Of a stretch of DNA of 64,000 nt, positions 37,004-47,535 are shown piece after piece. The position numbers and the translations under genes were made by a program. The notes beneath the pieces are model-generated. The model had not been told where the DNA came from, did no database searches, and worked only from the letters and a program-made list of their open reading frames with translations. Within the stretch, counting starts at the first letter, position 1, and every line of letters starts with the position of its first letter. Source of the DNA: Alteraquisediminimonas sediminicola (lineage in GTDB: Bacteria; Pseudomonadota; Alphaproteobacteria; Sphingomonadales; Sphingomonadaceae). The DNA lies in the NCBI RefSeq assembly GCF_019740335.1, contig NZ_JAHXZS010000003.1, forward strand, positions 124,001 through 188,000, in the 5' to 3' direction.

Positions 37004-37375
37004 ATGAAGCGCTTGCTCTCTCTGCTGATGCTCCTTGGAGCAATGCTTGGCCTCTTGGGCCAGGAAGCGGCCTTTGCGCACGTCATGCCGGTCGAGAGGA
37101 CCGAGCAGACTGCGACGGTCGCGCAGATGAGCGCGGATTGTGCGGAGATGATGGGGCTCGCGAAACAAACAAGGCAGCCCGAAGCGCCGTGCCAGGGAAT
37201 GACGCCGGATTGTATCGCCAAGATGGGCTGCGCAGTGCCCCTCGCGCTGATTCCGCCGCTCCCCTTTGAAGCCGGGCCACAATTCCGCGCGGCTACTCCT
37301 CCGCAGACATCCGTTGTCCCGCTTGTCGGGCGTGACACAAGTCCGGAACCTGAACCTCCCGCACGCCTTGGCTGA
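37004..37375 (+). CDS. small secreted Cys/Met-rich protein (Cus operon)
   Basis: A 123-residue protein with a signal peptide (MKRLLSLLMLLGAMLGLLG, cleavage near AFA-HV). The mature part has spaced cysteines and methionines: ADCAEMMGL, APCQGMTPDCIAKMGCAV. That pattern suits Cu/Ag binding in the periplasm. It precedes the Cus genes by a few hundred bases on the same strand. The ATG is the first in a hydrophobic signal; an upstream in-frame start adds a non-signal stretch. No known family is recognised. Confidence 0.65.
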   Translation: MKRLLSLLMLLGAMLGLLGQEAAFAHVMPVERTEQTATVAQMSADCAEMMGLAKQTRQPEAPCQGMTPDCIAKMGCAVPLALIPPLPFEAGPQFRAATPPQTSVVPLVGRDTSPEPEPPARLG

Positions 37376-37446
37376 ATCCTAACGGCACATGGTGAATCCT
37401 CGGATTCGCCGTGTGCCACCACACAGTTCAACCAAGGACTTTCGAC

Positions 37447-37713
37447 ATGAAGACGATTTTCACGCTCGCTGCCATTGCAGCGGCACTCTCAGGCGTATCC
37501 ATGGCCTCTGCTCACGACAATGCCGGTGGCCGTTGGGAATGGCGGACCCAGCCTTCCTTCGGACCCAAGTCGACCGTTCCCGCGCGCACCCGCGTCCGGG
37601 TCAAGGATGGTGATACCCGCATGGCCAATTGCGACTGCTCCATGATGAAGTCTGACGCTGCCAGGTGCAAGATGGACATGCACGCCAAGAGCGCAGCACC
37701 TTCGGCCAGCTAA
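37447..37713 (+). CDS. small secreted protein with NCDCSMM motif (Cus operon)
   Basis: An 88-residue protein with signal peptide MKTIFTLAAIAAALSGVSM and cleavage near ASA-HD. The mature chain is basic, then has MANCDCSMM and CKMDMHAK, a compact Cys/Met/His cluster suited to soft-metal binding. AAGGA lies about 8 bases before the ATG. It lies between the preceding small secreted protein and the outer-membrane channel of the Cus system. Function inferred from context only. Confidence 0.65.
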   Translation: MKTIFTLAAIAAALSGVSMASAHDNAGGRWEWRTQPSFGPKSTVPARTRVRVKDGDTRMANCDCSMMKSDAARCKMDMHAKSAAPSAS

Positions 37714-37852
37714 GGCGGTTTCCTGGCCGATAACGATAAGCAAGCTGGCCAGGCGCGTGTCGCCGGCGAGGTGTTCCAATGCTTTGCCGGCGACACGTTT
37801 GCCAGAGACTTATTTGCGTTACCGTCCAGGTCCTGCCGATCAGGAGATCCCC

Positions 37853-39082
37853 ATGCGAATGATCATTCTGGCACCGCTGCTCGCGACGATCCCGGGCGTA
37901 GTACTGGCCGAACCGCTATCGTTCGGTGTCGCGCTCCAGCGCGCCGCACGCGGAGCGCCGTCGCTCCAGGCGAGCGCATCTGGTATCGATGCCGCACGTT
38001 CTGTTGCGGTCGCAGCGGGCCGGCTACCCGACCCGACATTGTCAATCGGCATCGACAATTTCCCTGTTTCAGGTCCGCCAGCCTTCAGCTTCACCCGCGA
38101 AAGCATGACGATGACCCGCATCGGTGTGGAGCAGGCATTTCCCAATCCCGCCAAGCGACGCGCCCAGCGGGAACGTGCCCAGGCGGACATCGGCATCGCC
38201 GAAGCTGGCCTTGAAGTCGAGGCGCAAAATGTCCGCCTTGAGACCGCACTTGCCTGGGTTGATCTCTATTATGCCAAGCGGCAGCTCGCACAATTGCAAG
38301 TCCTTGATCAAAGTCTCGGTGATCTCGAGGCGACGGTCTCGGCCAGGCTGGCTTCAGGTTCGGCGCGGCCCAGCGCAGCGCTCGAACCCGACCAGCTGCG
38401 TGCTGCGGCCAACGACAGGCGCAGCGAACTCACAGCCGATGTCGCCAAGGCGCAGGCGAAGCTGGCGCGGTTCACCGGCGATCCCCTAGCCGACGTCTTG
38501 GACGACCCGCCCATTCTGGAGATCGACCGCGCCCGGCTCATGGCAGGGCTTGCTTCACTTCCGAGCCTGCAAGCGCTGGATGCCGGCATAGGTGCGGCGA
38601 ATGCAGAGACCGAACTCGCCCGCGCCGACAAGCGCCCCGATTGGCGTGTCAGCACTTCTTATGGCCGCCGCGATCCCGCCTATGGCGACATGGCGTCTGT
38701 CGGTATCAGCATCGATCTGCCGCTGTTCACCAAACGCCGCCAGACTCCCAGAATCGCGGCGCGAGCAAGCGAAGCGGAGCGGGCACGGCTGCTGCGTGTG
38801 GCCGGGGAACGCGAACTCGTGGCCGCGCTCGATGGCGATCTTGCTGACCATGCCATGCATCACCAGCGGCTGATGAATGCGCGGAATACCCTGGTCCCTC
38901 TCGCCAAACGCCGGGTTGAGCTCGATATGGCGAGCTACGCTGCGGGCAAACTCGACCTCGGCAGTGCGCTGCTCTCAAGCTTGGCGCTGGCCGAAGCCGA
39001 GGTTGATGCGCTGGCGCGCGAGGCAGAAGTCGCGCGCGACGCGATCCGGATCAATTTCACCTATGGGGAGATGCGGCCATGA
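37853..39082 (+). CDS. outer-membrane efflux channel, CusC/TolC type
   Basis: A 409-residue TolC-family protein with a signal peptide (MRMIILAPLLATIPGVVL, cleavage after A). It has two repeats of the outer membrane efflux fold with long helices (RAQADIGIAEAGLEVEAQNV; ASEAERARLLRVAGERELV). It ends [13 protein letters not shown] precedes the ATG at 37853. Its stop overlaps the adaptor start as ATGA. It forms the outer-membrane exit of the CusCBA pump; it lacks an obvious lipobox, unlike E. coli CusC. Confidence 0.9.
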   Translation: MRMIILAPLLATIPGVVLAEPLSFGVALQRAARGAPSLQASASGIDAARSVAVAAGRLPDPTLSIGIDNFPVSGPPAFSFTRESMTMTRIGVEQAFPNPAKRRAQRERAQADIGIAEAGLEVEAQNVRLETALAWVDLYYAKRQLAQLQVLDQSLGDLEATVSARLASGSARPSAALEPDQLRAAANDRRSELTADVAKAQAKLARFTGDPLADVLDDPPILEIDRARLMAGLASLPSLQALDAGIGAANAETELARADKRPDWRVSTSYGRRDPAYGDMASVGISIDLPLFTKRRQTPRIAARASEAERARLLRVAGERELVAALDGDLADHAMHHQRLMNARNTLVPLAKRRVELDMASYAAGKLDLGSALLSSLALAEAEVDALAREAEVARDAIRINFTYGEMRP

Positions 39083-40314
39083 GCCTGGACGCGAAAGGAG
39101 CGATGCGGTGGGGTGCCGCCGTACTGGCGATCGCATTGGTTGCGGGCAGCGGGGGCTATTGGATGGGCATGCGAGGCAGGCCTGCAAGCGAAGCTGGCTC
39201 GACGCAATCGGGTCGTAAAATCCTGTACTGGTACGATCCGATGGTGCCGCAGGAACACTACGACAACCCGAATTCGCGCTCGTCGATGGGGATGGAGACA
39301 GTTCCCAGGTACGCGGCTGAAGCACCTGCGGGAGGGGCTGTACCAGGCTTCAGCATAGATCCCGCTGCCCGGCAGAATCTCGGTTTGCGAGTTGCAACGG
39401 TGGAGATCGGCAGCCTACCTTCATCGCTTGCCGTCTCTGGAACTATCGACTTCAACCAGCGCAATGTGGCGATCATCCAGGCGCGCGCTGGTGGGTTCGT
39501 CACCCGCGTCTATGGCCGCGCGCCGGGTGATGTGATCGGCGCCGGTGCACCTATTGCCGACATCCAGATACCCGAATGGGGTGGCGCGCAGGGAGAGCTC
39601 CTCGCGGTAAAACGGCTCGGCAGGCCCGACCTAACCGCCGCCGCACGGCAACGATTGCGACTGCTGGGCATGTCGGACGGTCTGATCGCGCAGGTCGAGC
39701 GCAGCGGGCGCACCAACGGGACGGTGACAATCACCGCACCGATTGGCGGTGTAATCCAGACGCTCGATGCCCGGGCAGGCGTCACATTGGCGCAGGGCCA
39801 AACGCTGGCGCAAGTGACCGGCATTGGCACGGTCTGGCTCAATGCCGCCGTGCCCGAGGCGCAGGCGGGCATAGTAAAGGTCGGTCAGAACGCGAGCGCT
39901 TCGCTGCCTGCCTTTCCGGGCGAGAGCTTTGGTGGACGCGTGATCGCGATCCTGCCCACCGCACAGGCCGACAGCCACACGCTGACCGTCCGCATCGAGC
40001 TTGCCAATCGCGACGGTCGGCTGCGGCCGGGCATGTTCGGCAGTATCATGCTGGACGATGGCGGCGGTCAGGCGCTGCTGGTGCCGAGCGAGGCAGTGAT
40101 CCGCACAGGTGCGCGGACTCTGGTCATGCTCGCGTTGGCTGATGGCCGTTATCGCCCGGCGGAGGTCCGAACGGGTCGCGAAGGCAGCGGCAAAACGGAG
40201 ATCCTTGCGGGACTGGCACCCGGAGAAAAAATCGTCACTTCAGGCCAGTTCCTGCTCGATTCCGAAGCGAGCCTGACCGGCATCGCGGCACGCCCGCTGG
40301 AAAGTGGACAATGA
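39079..40314 (+). CDS. cusB: periplasmic adaptor, CusB type
   Basis: A 411-residue membrane-fusion protein: an N-terminal anchor helix (about residues 12-30), then the heavy-metal-binding segment [11 protein letters not shown] ... [11 protein letters not shown] that in CusB proteins carries Met ligands, then lipoyl and barrel domains ([32 protein letters not shown]) and a C-terminal membrane-proximal domain. It couples the inner-membrane pump to the channel and accepts Cu(I) or Ag(I) from CusF. ATGA overlaps occur at both ends. Confidence 0.92.
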   Translation: MSLDAKGAMRWGAAVLAIALVAGSGGYWMGMRGRPASEAGSTQSGRKILYWYDPMVPQEHYDNPNSRSSMGMETVPRYAAEAPAGGAVPGFSIDPAARQNLGLRVATVEIGSLPSSLAVSGTIDFNQRNVAIIQARAGGFVTRVYGRAPGDVIGAGAPIADIQIPEWGGAQGELLAVKRLGRPDLTAAARQRLRLLGMSDGLIAQVERSGRTNGTVTITAPIGGVIQTLDARAGVTLAQGQTLAQVTGIGTVWLNAAVPEAQAGIVKVGQNASASLPAFPGESFGGRVIAILPTAQADSHTLTVRIELANRDGRLRPGMFGSIMLDDGGGQALLVPSEAVIRTGARTLVMLALADGRYRPAEVRTGREGSGKTEILAGLAPGEKIVTSGQFLLDSEASLTGIAARPLESGQ

Positions 40315-43300
40315 TCGCGAGCATCATCCGCACCTCAATCAGGGCGCGCAATCTGGTGCTTGCGGTCGCGTTACTGCTGACGGTGATTGGCTTGGTGGCA
40401 GTGCGGACCACGCCGGTCGATGCGCTTCCGGACTTGTCCGACGTGCAGGTCATCATCCGCACGACCTGGCCGGGTCAGGCGCTGCAGATCGTCGAGAACC
40501 AGGTCACCTATCCCATCGCCTCGACCATGCTCTCGGTCCCCGGCGCACGGGTGGTCCGCGGCTATTCATTTGTCGGCGACAGTTTCGTCTATGTGCTGTT
40601 CGATGACGGCACCAACCTCTATTGGGCGAGGAGCCGCGTTCTCGAATATCTGAGCCAAGTGCAGAATCGCCTGCCTGACGGCGCACAGGCCTCGCTTGGA
40701 CCAGATGCGACCGGGGTAGGCTGGATTTACGAATATGCACTGGTCGACAAGACTGGCGGGCACGATCTTGCCCAATTGCGCTCGATCCAGGATTGGTTTC
40801 TGCGCTTCGAACTGAAGACCGTCCCGGGTGTCGCCGAGGTCGCCAGCATCGGCGGCATGGTCAAGGAGTATCAGGTCGTGGTCGATCCGCAGAAGCTCGC
40901 CGCTTACGGCATCACTGCCGATCAGGTTGCGGAAGCCTTGAAGCGCGCCAATCAGGAAACGGGCGGAGCGAGTGTCGAGATGGCCGGTGCGGAATACACC
41001 GTGCGCGCCAGTGGTTACCTCAGGACGCTCGACGACTTCCGCGCCGTACCGCTCCGCACTGCGGCGGGCGGCATCCCGGTGACGCTGGGCGATGTCGCCA
41101 CGGTCCAGGTCGGTCCCGAAATGCGACGCGGGATCGCTGAATTGAACGGCGAGGGCGAGGTCGCCGGTGGTGTCATCGTCATGCGTCAGAGCCAGAACGC
41201 GCGCGCGGTGATCGACGACGTCAAGGCCAAGCTCGCAGAACTCAGGAGGAGCCTGCCGCCCGGCGTCGAGATCGTTCCGGTCTACGACCGTTCGGGACTG
41301 ATCGACCGCGCGGTCGATAACCTTACCGGCAAGCTCATCGAGGAATTCATCATCGTCGCGCTCGTCTGTGCGCTGTTCCTCTGGCACGCACGTTCGGCGC
41401 TGGTGGCGATCCTGACGCTCCCGCTGGGCATATTAATCGCCTTCATCATCATGCGCCTGCAAGGGCTCAACGCTAATATCCTCTCATTGGGCGGTATAGC
41501 CATCGCCATCGGCGCGATGGTCGATGCGGCGGTGGTGATGATCGAGAATGCCCACAAGCATCTCGAACGCTGGCATGATGACAATCCTGACGCAGAACCC
41601 GATACGGCGACACACTGGCGGCTCATCACCGAGGCCGCTGCGGAAGTCGGCCCAGCCCTCTTCCTGAGTCTCCTGATCATCACCTTCTCCTTCCTGCCGA
41701 TCTTTACGCTCCAGGGTCAGGAAGGACGATTGTTCGCGCCGCTTGCCTATACCAAAACCTATGCGATGGCTGCGGCCGCACTCCTTTCGATCACGCTGAT
41801 CCCGGTGCTGATGGGGCTTCTGATCCGGGGCTGCATTCAGAACGAGGAAGCCAATCCGATCAACCGCTGGCTGGCGCGCATCTACCGTCCTGCGATCGAC
41901 TGGGCCTTGAAGCGGCCCAAGCAGACGCTGCTGATCGCCGCCCTGATCTTCGCCACGACCGTCTGGCCGATGTCCCGGATTGGCGGCGAGTTCCTGCCGC
42001 TGATGGACGAGGGCGATCTTCTCTACATGCCCTCGGCGCTGCCAGGCCTCTCGGCTGCCGAGGCTGGGCGTTTGCTCCAGCAGACTGATCGGCTGATCAA
42101 GACCGTGCCCGAGGTCGAAAGCGTGTTCGGCAAGGCTGGCCGCGCCGACAGCGCGACCGATCCGGCCCCGCTCGAGATGTTCGAGACGACCATCCGGTTC
42201 AAACCGCAGGATCAGTGGCGACCTGGCATGACCGGGGCAAAGCTGATCGAGGAACTCGACGCCCGGGTGAAGGTGCCGGGCCTCGCCAATTTCTGGATTC
42301 CGCCGATCCGCAACCGCATCGATATGCTCGCGACCGGGATCAAGAGCCCGGTCGGGATCAAGGTGGCGGGCTCAAACCTTGCCGAGATCGACCGCACCGC
42401 CAAGCAGATAGAGCAGGTGGTGAAGACCGTTCCTGGCGTTGCCTCCGCGCTCGCCGAACGGCTCACCGGCGGACGCTATATCGATGTCGATATCAACCGC
42501 ACAACAGCCGGACGTTACGGTCTGAACGTCGCCGACGTGCAGGCGGTGGTCTCCGGCGCCATAGGCGGCGAGATTATCGGCCAGACCGTCGAGGGCCTCG
42601 CTCGCTACCCGATCAGTCTGCGCTATCCCCGCGAAATCCGCGATAGCCCGGACAAGCTTGCAGCCCTTCCAGTGCTGACGCCCTCCGGTCAGCAGATCAC
42701 ACTCGGCACCGTAGCCTCGATCCGGGTAAGTGATGGCCCGCCTATGCTCCGGAGCGAGAACGGCAGGCCTGTCACCTGGATTTATGTCGATGGACGCAAC
42801 CGTGACATGCAGACGCTGGTCAGCGACATCCAGCAGACTATCGGCGGCAAGGTTAAACTCCCACCGGGCGTCAGCGTCTCCTATACCGGTCAATACGAAT
42901 TTTTCGTCCGTGCCAAAGAGCGAATGAAGCTCGTCATCCCGGTGACCCTCGCGATCATCTTCGTGTTGCTTTACCTGACATTTCGGCGCTGGGACGAGGC
43001 GCTGCTGATCATGGGCACGCTGCCTTTCGCGCTGACCGGCGGACTGTGGCTGCTCTACTTGCTGGGCTACAATCAGTCAGTGGCGAGTGCGGTCGGGTTC
43101 ATCGCGCTTGCCGGCGTCGCTGCCGAGTTCGGCGTCGTGATGCTGATCTATCTGAAGCAGGCGCTGGACGCACGTGACGATGGCGATGTTGCCGCAGCGA
43201 TACGCGACGGCGCGCTGCTGCGCGTGCGACCCAAGGCGATGACAGTAATGGTGATCCTTACCGGCCTGTTCCCGATCCTGATAGGTGGCGGCACGGGTTC

Positions 43301-43445
43301 AGAAGTCATGAGCCGGATCGCCGCGCCGATGGTCGGTGGCATGCTGACTGCACCGCTCCTGTCGATGCTCATCATTCCCGCCGCTTATCTGCTGATGCGC
43401 CGGAAATCCCGACCCCACGTTCAACCTGAAGGAGAAGTGCAGTGA
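40311..43445 (+). CDS. cusA: Cu(I)/Ag(I) RND efflux pump CusA
   Basis: A 1044-residue heavy-metal RND transporter. Two halves each have six helices. All three methionines that bind Cu/Ag in E. coli CusA have counterparts: [20 protein letters not shown] and [12 protein letters not shown]. The proton-relay region reads [21 protein letters not shown]. This points to monovalent copper or silver rather than zinc, cobalt or cadmium. It ends by overlapping the GTG of cusF. Confidence 0.95.
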   Translation: MIASIIRTSIRARNLVLAVALLLTVIGLVAVRTTPVDALPDLSDVQVIIRTTWPGQALQIVENQVTYPIASTMLSVPGARVVRGYSFVGDSFVYVLFDDGTNLYWARSRVLEYLSQVQNRLPDGAQASLGPDATGVGWIYEYALVDKTGGHDLAQLRSIQDWFLRFELKTVPGVAEVASIGGMVKEYQVVVDPQKLAAYGITADQVAEALKRANQETGGASVEMAGAEYTVRASGYLRTLDDFRAVPLRTAAGGIPVTLGDVATVQVGPEMRRGIAELNGEGEVAGGVIVMRQSQNARAVIDDVKAKLAELRRSLPPGVEIVPVYDRSGLIDRAVDNLTGKLIEEFIIVALVCALFLWHARSALVAILTLPLGILIAFIIMRLQGLNANILSLGGIAIAIGAMVDAAVVMIENAHKHLERWHDDNPDAEPDTATHWRLITEAAAEVGPALFLSLLIITFSFLPIFTLQGQEGRLFAPLAYTKTYAMAAAALLSITLIPVLMGLLIRGCIQNEEANPINRWLARIYRPAIDWALKRPKQTLLIAALIFATTVWPMSRIGGEFLPLMDEGDLLYMPSALPGLSAAEAGRLLQQTDRLIKTVPEVESVFGKAGRADSATDPAPLEMFETTIRFKPQDQWRPGMTGAKLIEELDARVKVPGLANFWIPPIRNRIDMLATGIKSPVGIKVAGSNLAEIDRTAKQIEQVVKTVPGVASALAERLTGGRYIDVDINRTTAGRYGLNVADVQAVVSGAIGGEIIGQTVEGLARYPISLRYPREIRDSPDKLAALPVLTPSGQQITLGTVASIRVSDGPPMLRSENGRPVTWIYVDGRNRDMQTLVSDIQQTIGGKVKLPPGVSVSYTGQYEFFVRAKERMKLVIPVTLAIIFVLLYLTFRRWDEALLIMGTLPFALTGGLWLLYLLGYNQSVASAVGFIALAGVAAEFGVVMLIYLKQALDARDDGDVAAAIRDGALLRVRPKAMTVMVILTGLFPILIGGGTGSEVMSRIAAPMVGGMLTAPLLSMLIIPAAYLLMRRKSRPHVQPEGEVQ

Positions 43446-43816
43446 AAAAGTCTCTGATTATTGTGTCTAGCGTCGCGCTGATGGCCTCACTGGCGGCCTG
43501 TGAGAAGGCAGCCAACACGCCGGAACCTGTGGACAGCTCCGCTGCTAATTCCGGGAGCATGTCCGACATGCCGATGCCGTCAGAAATGCAGCACGGCAAG
43601 GGCGTCGGTACCGTGACCGATATCGATGCGACCAAGAATATGGTAACGCTTGATCATGGCGACATATCCGAACTGCGGTGGCCTGCCATGAAGATGAGTT
43701 TTTCCATCAAGCCGGAACTGCTCACTGGTATCAAGGTCGGTGACAAAGTGAACTTCGAAATCGACTGGGATGGAAAGGTCGGGACGGTCACGAAAATCGA
43801 GAAGTCGGGCTTCTAG
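43442..43816 (+). CDS. cusF: CusF-type Cu/Ag metallochaperone lipoprotein
   Basis: A 124-residue protein with a lipoprotein signal ([20 protein letters not shown], lipobox LAAC). The CusF domain shows the Cu(I) ligands: His in TLDHGD and the WxxMxM motif in [11 protein letters not shown], the Trp forming the cation-pi contact. Known CusF proteins are soluble; membrane anchoring here would keep the chaperone near the pump. GTG start overlaps the cusA stop. Confidence 0.92.
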   Translation: MKKSLIIVSSVALMASLAACEKAANTPEPVDSSAANSGSMSDMPMPSEMQHGKGVGTVTDIDATKNMVTLDHGDISELRWPAMKMSFSIKPELLTGIKVGDKVNFEIDWDGKVGTVTKIEKSGF

Positions 43817-43876
43817 CCAATTGGGTTTGGATTTGGGTCTACCCTTGTCCGATAAAAAGCGGAAGGTTGAGGGCGG

Positions 43877-43896
43877 GGTCGCGTAGGAACGCGACC
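43877..43896 (+). terminator. GC-rich hairpin after cusF, possible terminator
   Basis: GGTCGCGT-AGGA-ACGCGACC forms an exact 8-bp stem with a 4-base loop, about 60 bases after the cusF stop. There is no T-run behind it, so it may be a transcript-stabilising hairpin or a Rho-assisted stop. Confidence 0.45.
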
Positions 43897-44088
43897 GCGC
43901 CTCCGGTAACCCCGGGGCCGTTCAAGTGCCTGCGTGATTTTACGCCGGTCACCTAGGCAACATCGTTATCATCCCATTGCCGGACAAATTTATGAAATCC
44001 TTATGGGTACGGTGTGAAATTCACATGGCAATTTTACGCCGATCCGTGGTGAGAGCAGGCATGTTTTCGCACTCGTCGGAGTATGCCC

Positions 44089-45993
44089 ATGTCCACCACC
44101 CCCGCCCTTGGCAAAAGCCAATTGAGTGCGCTCACGATCGGTGCGATTGGCGTTGTCTTTGGTGATATTGGCACCAGCCCGCTTTATGCCTTTCGCGAGG
44201 CATTGGCGCAGTCCGTCGGCGAGGGGATCAGCCGGGCCGAAATTCTTGGCGTACTGAGCCTCGCGCTCTGGGCGCTCATTCTTGTAGTCACGATCAAATA
44301 TGTCCTGTTCCTGATGCGCGCGGATAATAATGGCGAGGGCGGCGTGCTGTCGCTGATGGCGTTGGCCAAGCGGGCGACAGGCGGATGGTCGATCATCACC
44401 GTGCTGGGCGCTGCCGGGGCCGCGCTGTTTTATGGCGATGCGATCATTACCCCTGCCTTGTCGGTGCTTTCTGCGGTCGAGGGGATCAAGACCATTCCCG
44501 GCCTTGAAACCGCGATGACCGAGCATCTGATCATGGCCATTTCCATCGGTATTCTGGCCGGCCTGTTTGCGATCCAGTCTTTTGGCACGGCCAGCGTGTC
44601 TAGACTGTTCGGTCCCATTTGCGTCATCTGGTTTCTGGCAATCGGGGGCGTGGGCGCCATGAATCTGGCAAATGCGCCTGAGGTGCTTGCCGTGATCAAC
44701 CCGGCTTATGCTGTCGGTTTTTTGCTCGATCATGGCGTGACCGGCCTGTTCGTGCTGGGCGCTGTGTTTCTGACGGTCACGGGGGCGGAGGCGCTGACGG
44801 CGGATATGGGACATTTCGGCCGGCTGCCCATCCGGATCGGCTGGTTTCTGCTCGTATTCCCCGCGCTCACCCTCAATTATCTCGGTCAAGGGGCGTTTGC
44901 GATGGGGCAGCTTACGGCGGCGGAAGCGGCTGGACGCACGCTGGGCAGTGCAGACTGGTTCTTTCTGATGACCCCGGAATCCGTGCGTCTGGGGCTTGTG
45001 ATGCTCGCAACGCTGGCCACGATCATCGCCAGTCAGGCAGTGATCACCGGGGCCTATTCGCTGACGCAGCAGGGCATTTCGCTGGGACTTTTCCCGCGCA
45101 TGCAGATCAAGCAGACCAGCGAACATCATTCAGGGCAAATCTATGTGCCGGTCATCAACTGGTTGTTGCTGGCGGGGGTGTTTCTGCTGATTGTCCAGTT
45201 CAGGACATCCTCATCAATGGCGGCGGCCTACGGCATCGCGGTGACGGGGACCATGGTCATTACCACTTGCCTAGCTTTCATCGTGTTGTGGAAGCTCTGG
45301 CAGTGGAGGCTGGTGACGGCGATTCTCTTCATCGCCCCCTTTTTGCTGCTCGACCTGTTCTTCCTCGGCGCGAATTGCCTCCGCGTGATCGAAGGCGGCT
45401 GGGTGCCGTTGGTGATTGCGGCGGCGATTGGCTTGGTGATCCGAATCTGGCTGAAAGGTCGCGCCTATATGGCCGATCAGACGCAGCGCGACACGGTATC
45501 GATGGCGGATATGGCGAAGGTGCTGGAGGCCCGCCCCCCGCGCCGGGTGGAGGGGACAGCCGTGTTTCTGACCTCCGATCCCAAGGTTGCCCCCGTGGCG
45601 CTGCTACACAATCTCAAGCACAATAAAGTGCTGCACCAGCAGAATATCATTGTCACCGTCCGCAATGTCACCGCCCCGCATATCGACGATGGTGCGCGGC
45701 TCTCGGTCGAGCCGATTGACGAGAATTTCGTCTGGGCGACGCTACGTTATGGCTATATGGAAACGCCTGACGTGCCGAGCGATCTGTTCGGCACAGGAGA
45801 GCTGTCACCCGGCACCGCGGGCACGTCCTTCTTCATCGGGCGGCATATGCTCACGCCCAGCCATGAAGTCGGCCTTCCGTTCTGGCAGGACATCATCTTT
45901 ATCTTTCTCCAGCGCAATGCGTCCGATCCCACCGACTTCTTCCAGATTCCGCCCAATCGCGTGGTTGAACTGGGCACCCGCATGGAAATTTGA
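44089..45993 (+). CDS. kup: Kup potassium uptake protein
   Basis: A 634-residue K+/H+ symporter with about 12 helices. The N-terminal signature GAIGVVFGDIGTSPLYAFREA is diagnostic; YGDAIITPALSVLSA and QGAFAMGQ-like segments follow. The ATG at 44089 has GGAG 7 bases upstream; the ATG two codons before lies directly on the RBS. It is followed by kdpD- and kdpE-like genes but not by kdpFABC. Confidence 0.94.
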   Translation: MSTTPALGKSQLSALTIGAIGVVFGDIGTSPLYAFREALAQSVGEGISRAEILGVLSLALWALILVVTIKYVLFLMRADNNGEGGVLSLMALAKRATGGWSIITVLGAAGAALFYGDAIITPALSVLSAVEGIKTIPGLETAMTEHLIMAISIGILAGLFAIQSFGTASVSRLFGPICVIWFLAIGGVGAMNLANAPEVLAVINPAYAVGFLLDHGVTGLFVLGAVFLTVTGAEALTADMGHFGRLPIRIGWFLLVFPALTLNYLGQGAFAMGQLTAAEAAGRTLGSADWFFLMTPESVRLGLVMLATLATIIASQAVITGAYSLTQQGISLGLFPRMQIKQTSEHHSGQIYVPVINWLLLAGVFLLIVQFRTSSSMAAAYGIAVTGTMVITTCLAFIVLWKLWQWRLVTAILFIAPFLLLDLFFLGANCLRVIEGGWVPLVIAAAIGLVIRIWLKGRAYMADQTQRDTVSMADMAKVLEARPPRRVEGTAVFLTSDPKVAPVALLHNLKHNKVLHQQNIIVTVRNVTAPHIDDGARLSVEPIDENFVWATLRYGYMETPDVPSDLFGTGELSPGTAGTSFFIGRHMLTPSHEVGLPFWQDIIFIFLQRNASDPTDFFQIPPNRVVELGTRMEI

Positions 45994-46041
45994 CGCGATG
46001 GACGGAATCGACGCGCGGGCAACAGCGTGCGATGAAGGGAC

Positions 46042-47535
46042 ATGATTGCCGATCACAGTTCCGCACACCGCCCATTATGGGCCATTGCCGCATCGGCGAT
46101 GGTCCTGATCGGCGCGTGTGTTGCTCTGGGGTTACTGATCGCGCCATGGATCGGTCTTGCCAATCTCGCCTTCATCTTTTTGTTGCCCGTCGTGGTGATG
46201 GCCGGGCGGGACGGGGTCCGGGTCGGGCTGGCGACGGCAGCGGCAGCAACTTTGGCTTTCAATTTCTTCTTTGTGCCGCCCACCTGGACGTTGCACGTCG
46301 CCAGTCTCGACAATGTGCTGACGCTGGTGATGTTCGCGCTGACGGCGCTGGCCGTCAGCCAGTTCTCCGCTCGTTTGAAAGCGCAGGCCGAGCGGGCTGA
46401 GCGACTTGCCGCCGACAGTTCGAAACTCGCGCAACTATCGGTCGATATGTCAAAATTGCGGGATGAAGAGGAGCTAGCTGCGTTGCTCATGCGTTGTCTG
46501 GCAGACTGGTCGGGTGCACATGTGCAACTGATTGCGGGCGACACACTGGAAAACTGTTCACTCCGCCTTAGCCCGATGGATCATTCCGCGGCGCAATGGG
46601 CCTTGAGCCATGGCGAGGCGGCGGGTCGGGGGGCAGCGGTGATGGCCGGGGCCGATGCCTTGTTCCTGCCGATGGACGTCGGGCGTGACAAACGCTGGCT
46701 TGCCCAGTTCTGGCGCGGTGGCATGCAGGCGCCGGTCGCTAATGACGACCTATCCTTGATAATTCAGGCGGTGGCGCGTGGCGGCGACGCGTTGAACCGG
46801 GCCAGAGTCGCGCAAGCGCAGGCGGAAATTGAGGCTCGTGCGCAGCAGGACGCCATGCGCGAGGCGCTGCTTGCCTCGATCAGCCATGATCTTCGCACGC
46901 CCTTGACCGGCATTCGCGCCGGACTGGATGCACTCGAACCGGATACTGCAGGCGTGCTTGCCGCCACACGTGCCGAAGCGACACGACTGGAACGGATGGT
47001 GACGAACCTGCTCGACCTCGCCCGGCTGAAGGCGAATGCGCTGCCCCATGCCAGTGAAGTCATCGATCTTACTGATGTCATTGATGCCGCGCTGGAGGCC
47101 TTGCCCAACGCGATCGCAGACCATCCGGCCCATGTCTTTATTGCACCCGATTTGCCGCTGGTCCGGTCGGATGCGGTGCTGTTGCACCATATGCTGATCA
47201 ACCTGATTGAAAATGCCTGTAAATACAGCCCGGATGGCGCCGCGATTGCGCTCACGGCTCGCTATGAAGATGGGGATGTGCTTCTGACGGTTGCCGATCG
47301 GGGGGCTGGCTTTCCGGCTCAGATGGGGCGAGACCTGTTCTCGCTTTTTCAGCGGGGGACGAACGCAGACCGGATGCCGGGTAGCGGACTTGGCCTTGCC
47401 GTTGTCGATGGTTTTGCGCGGGCGCTGGGACTTTCCGTCACCGCGTCCAATATTTCGGAACCGGAGAAAACGGGGGCAATTTTTACAATTCGCTTTCCTG
47501 CGTCACTGGCTCTCCGCGACAAGGCGATGCCATGA
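46042..47535 (+). CDS. KdpD-like sensor kinase lacking the N-terminal sensor domain
   Basis: A 497-residue kinase. It begins with four helices of the DUF4118 type (ALGLLIAPWIGLANLAFIF ... FNFFFVPPTWTLHV), the membrane part of KdpD, then a GAF-like region, HisKA (LASISHDLRTPLTGIRAGL) and HATPase (LIENACKYSPDG, GSGLGLAVV). The roughly 400-residue KdpD/Usp N-terminal region found in full KdpD is absent. It overlaps kdpE by ATGA and follows kup. It probably senses potassium or osmotic state and may control kup. Confidence 0.88.
   Translation: MIADHSSAHRPLWAIAASAMVLIGACVALGLLIAPWIGLANLAFIFLLPVVVMAGRDGVRVGLATAAAATLAFNFFFVPPTWTLHVASLDNVLTLVMFALTALAVSQFSARLKAQAERAERLAADSSKLAQLSVDMSKLRDEEELAALLMRCLADWSGAHVQLIAGDTLENCSLRLSPMDHSAAQWALSHGEAAGRGAAVMAGADALFLPMDVGRDKRWLAQFWRGGMQAPVANDDLSLIIQAVARGGDALNRARVAQAQAEIEARAQQDAMREALLASISHDLRTPLTGIRAGLDALEPDTAGVLAATRAEATRLERMVTNLLDLARLKANALPHASEVIDLTDVIDAALEALPNAIADHPAHVFIAPDLPLVRSDAVLLHHMLINLIENACKYSPDGAAIALTARYEDGDVLLTVADRGAGFPAQMGRDLFSLFQRGTNADRMPGSGLGLAVVDGFARALGLSVTASNISEPEKTGAIFTIRFPASLALRDKAMP

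Noticed and set aside
43925-43960. Similarity of CCGGTCACCTA after cusF to the IS3 end near 54650
   Set aside because: Only about 11 bases are shared; too short to claim an insertion relic.
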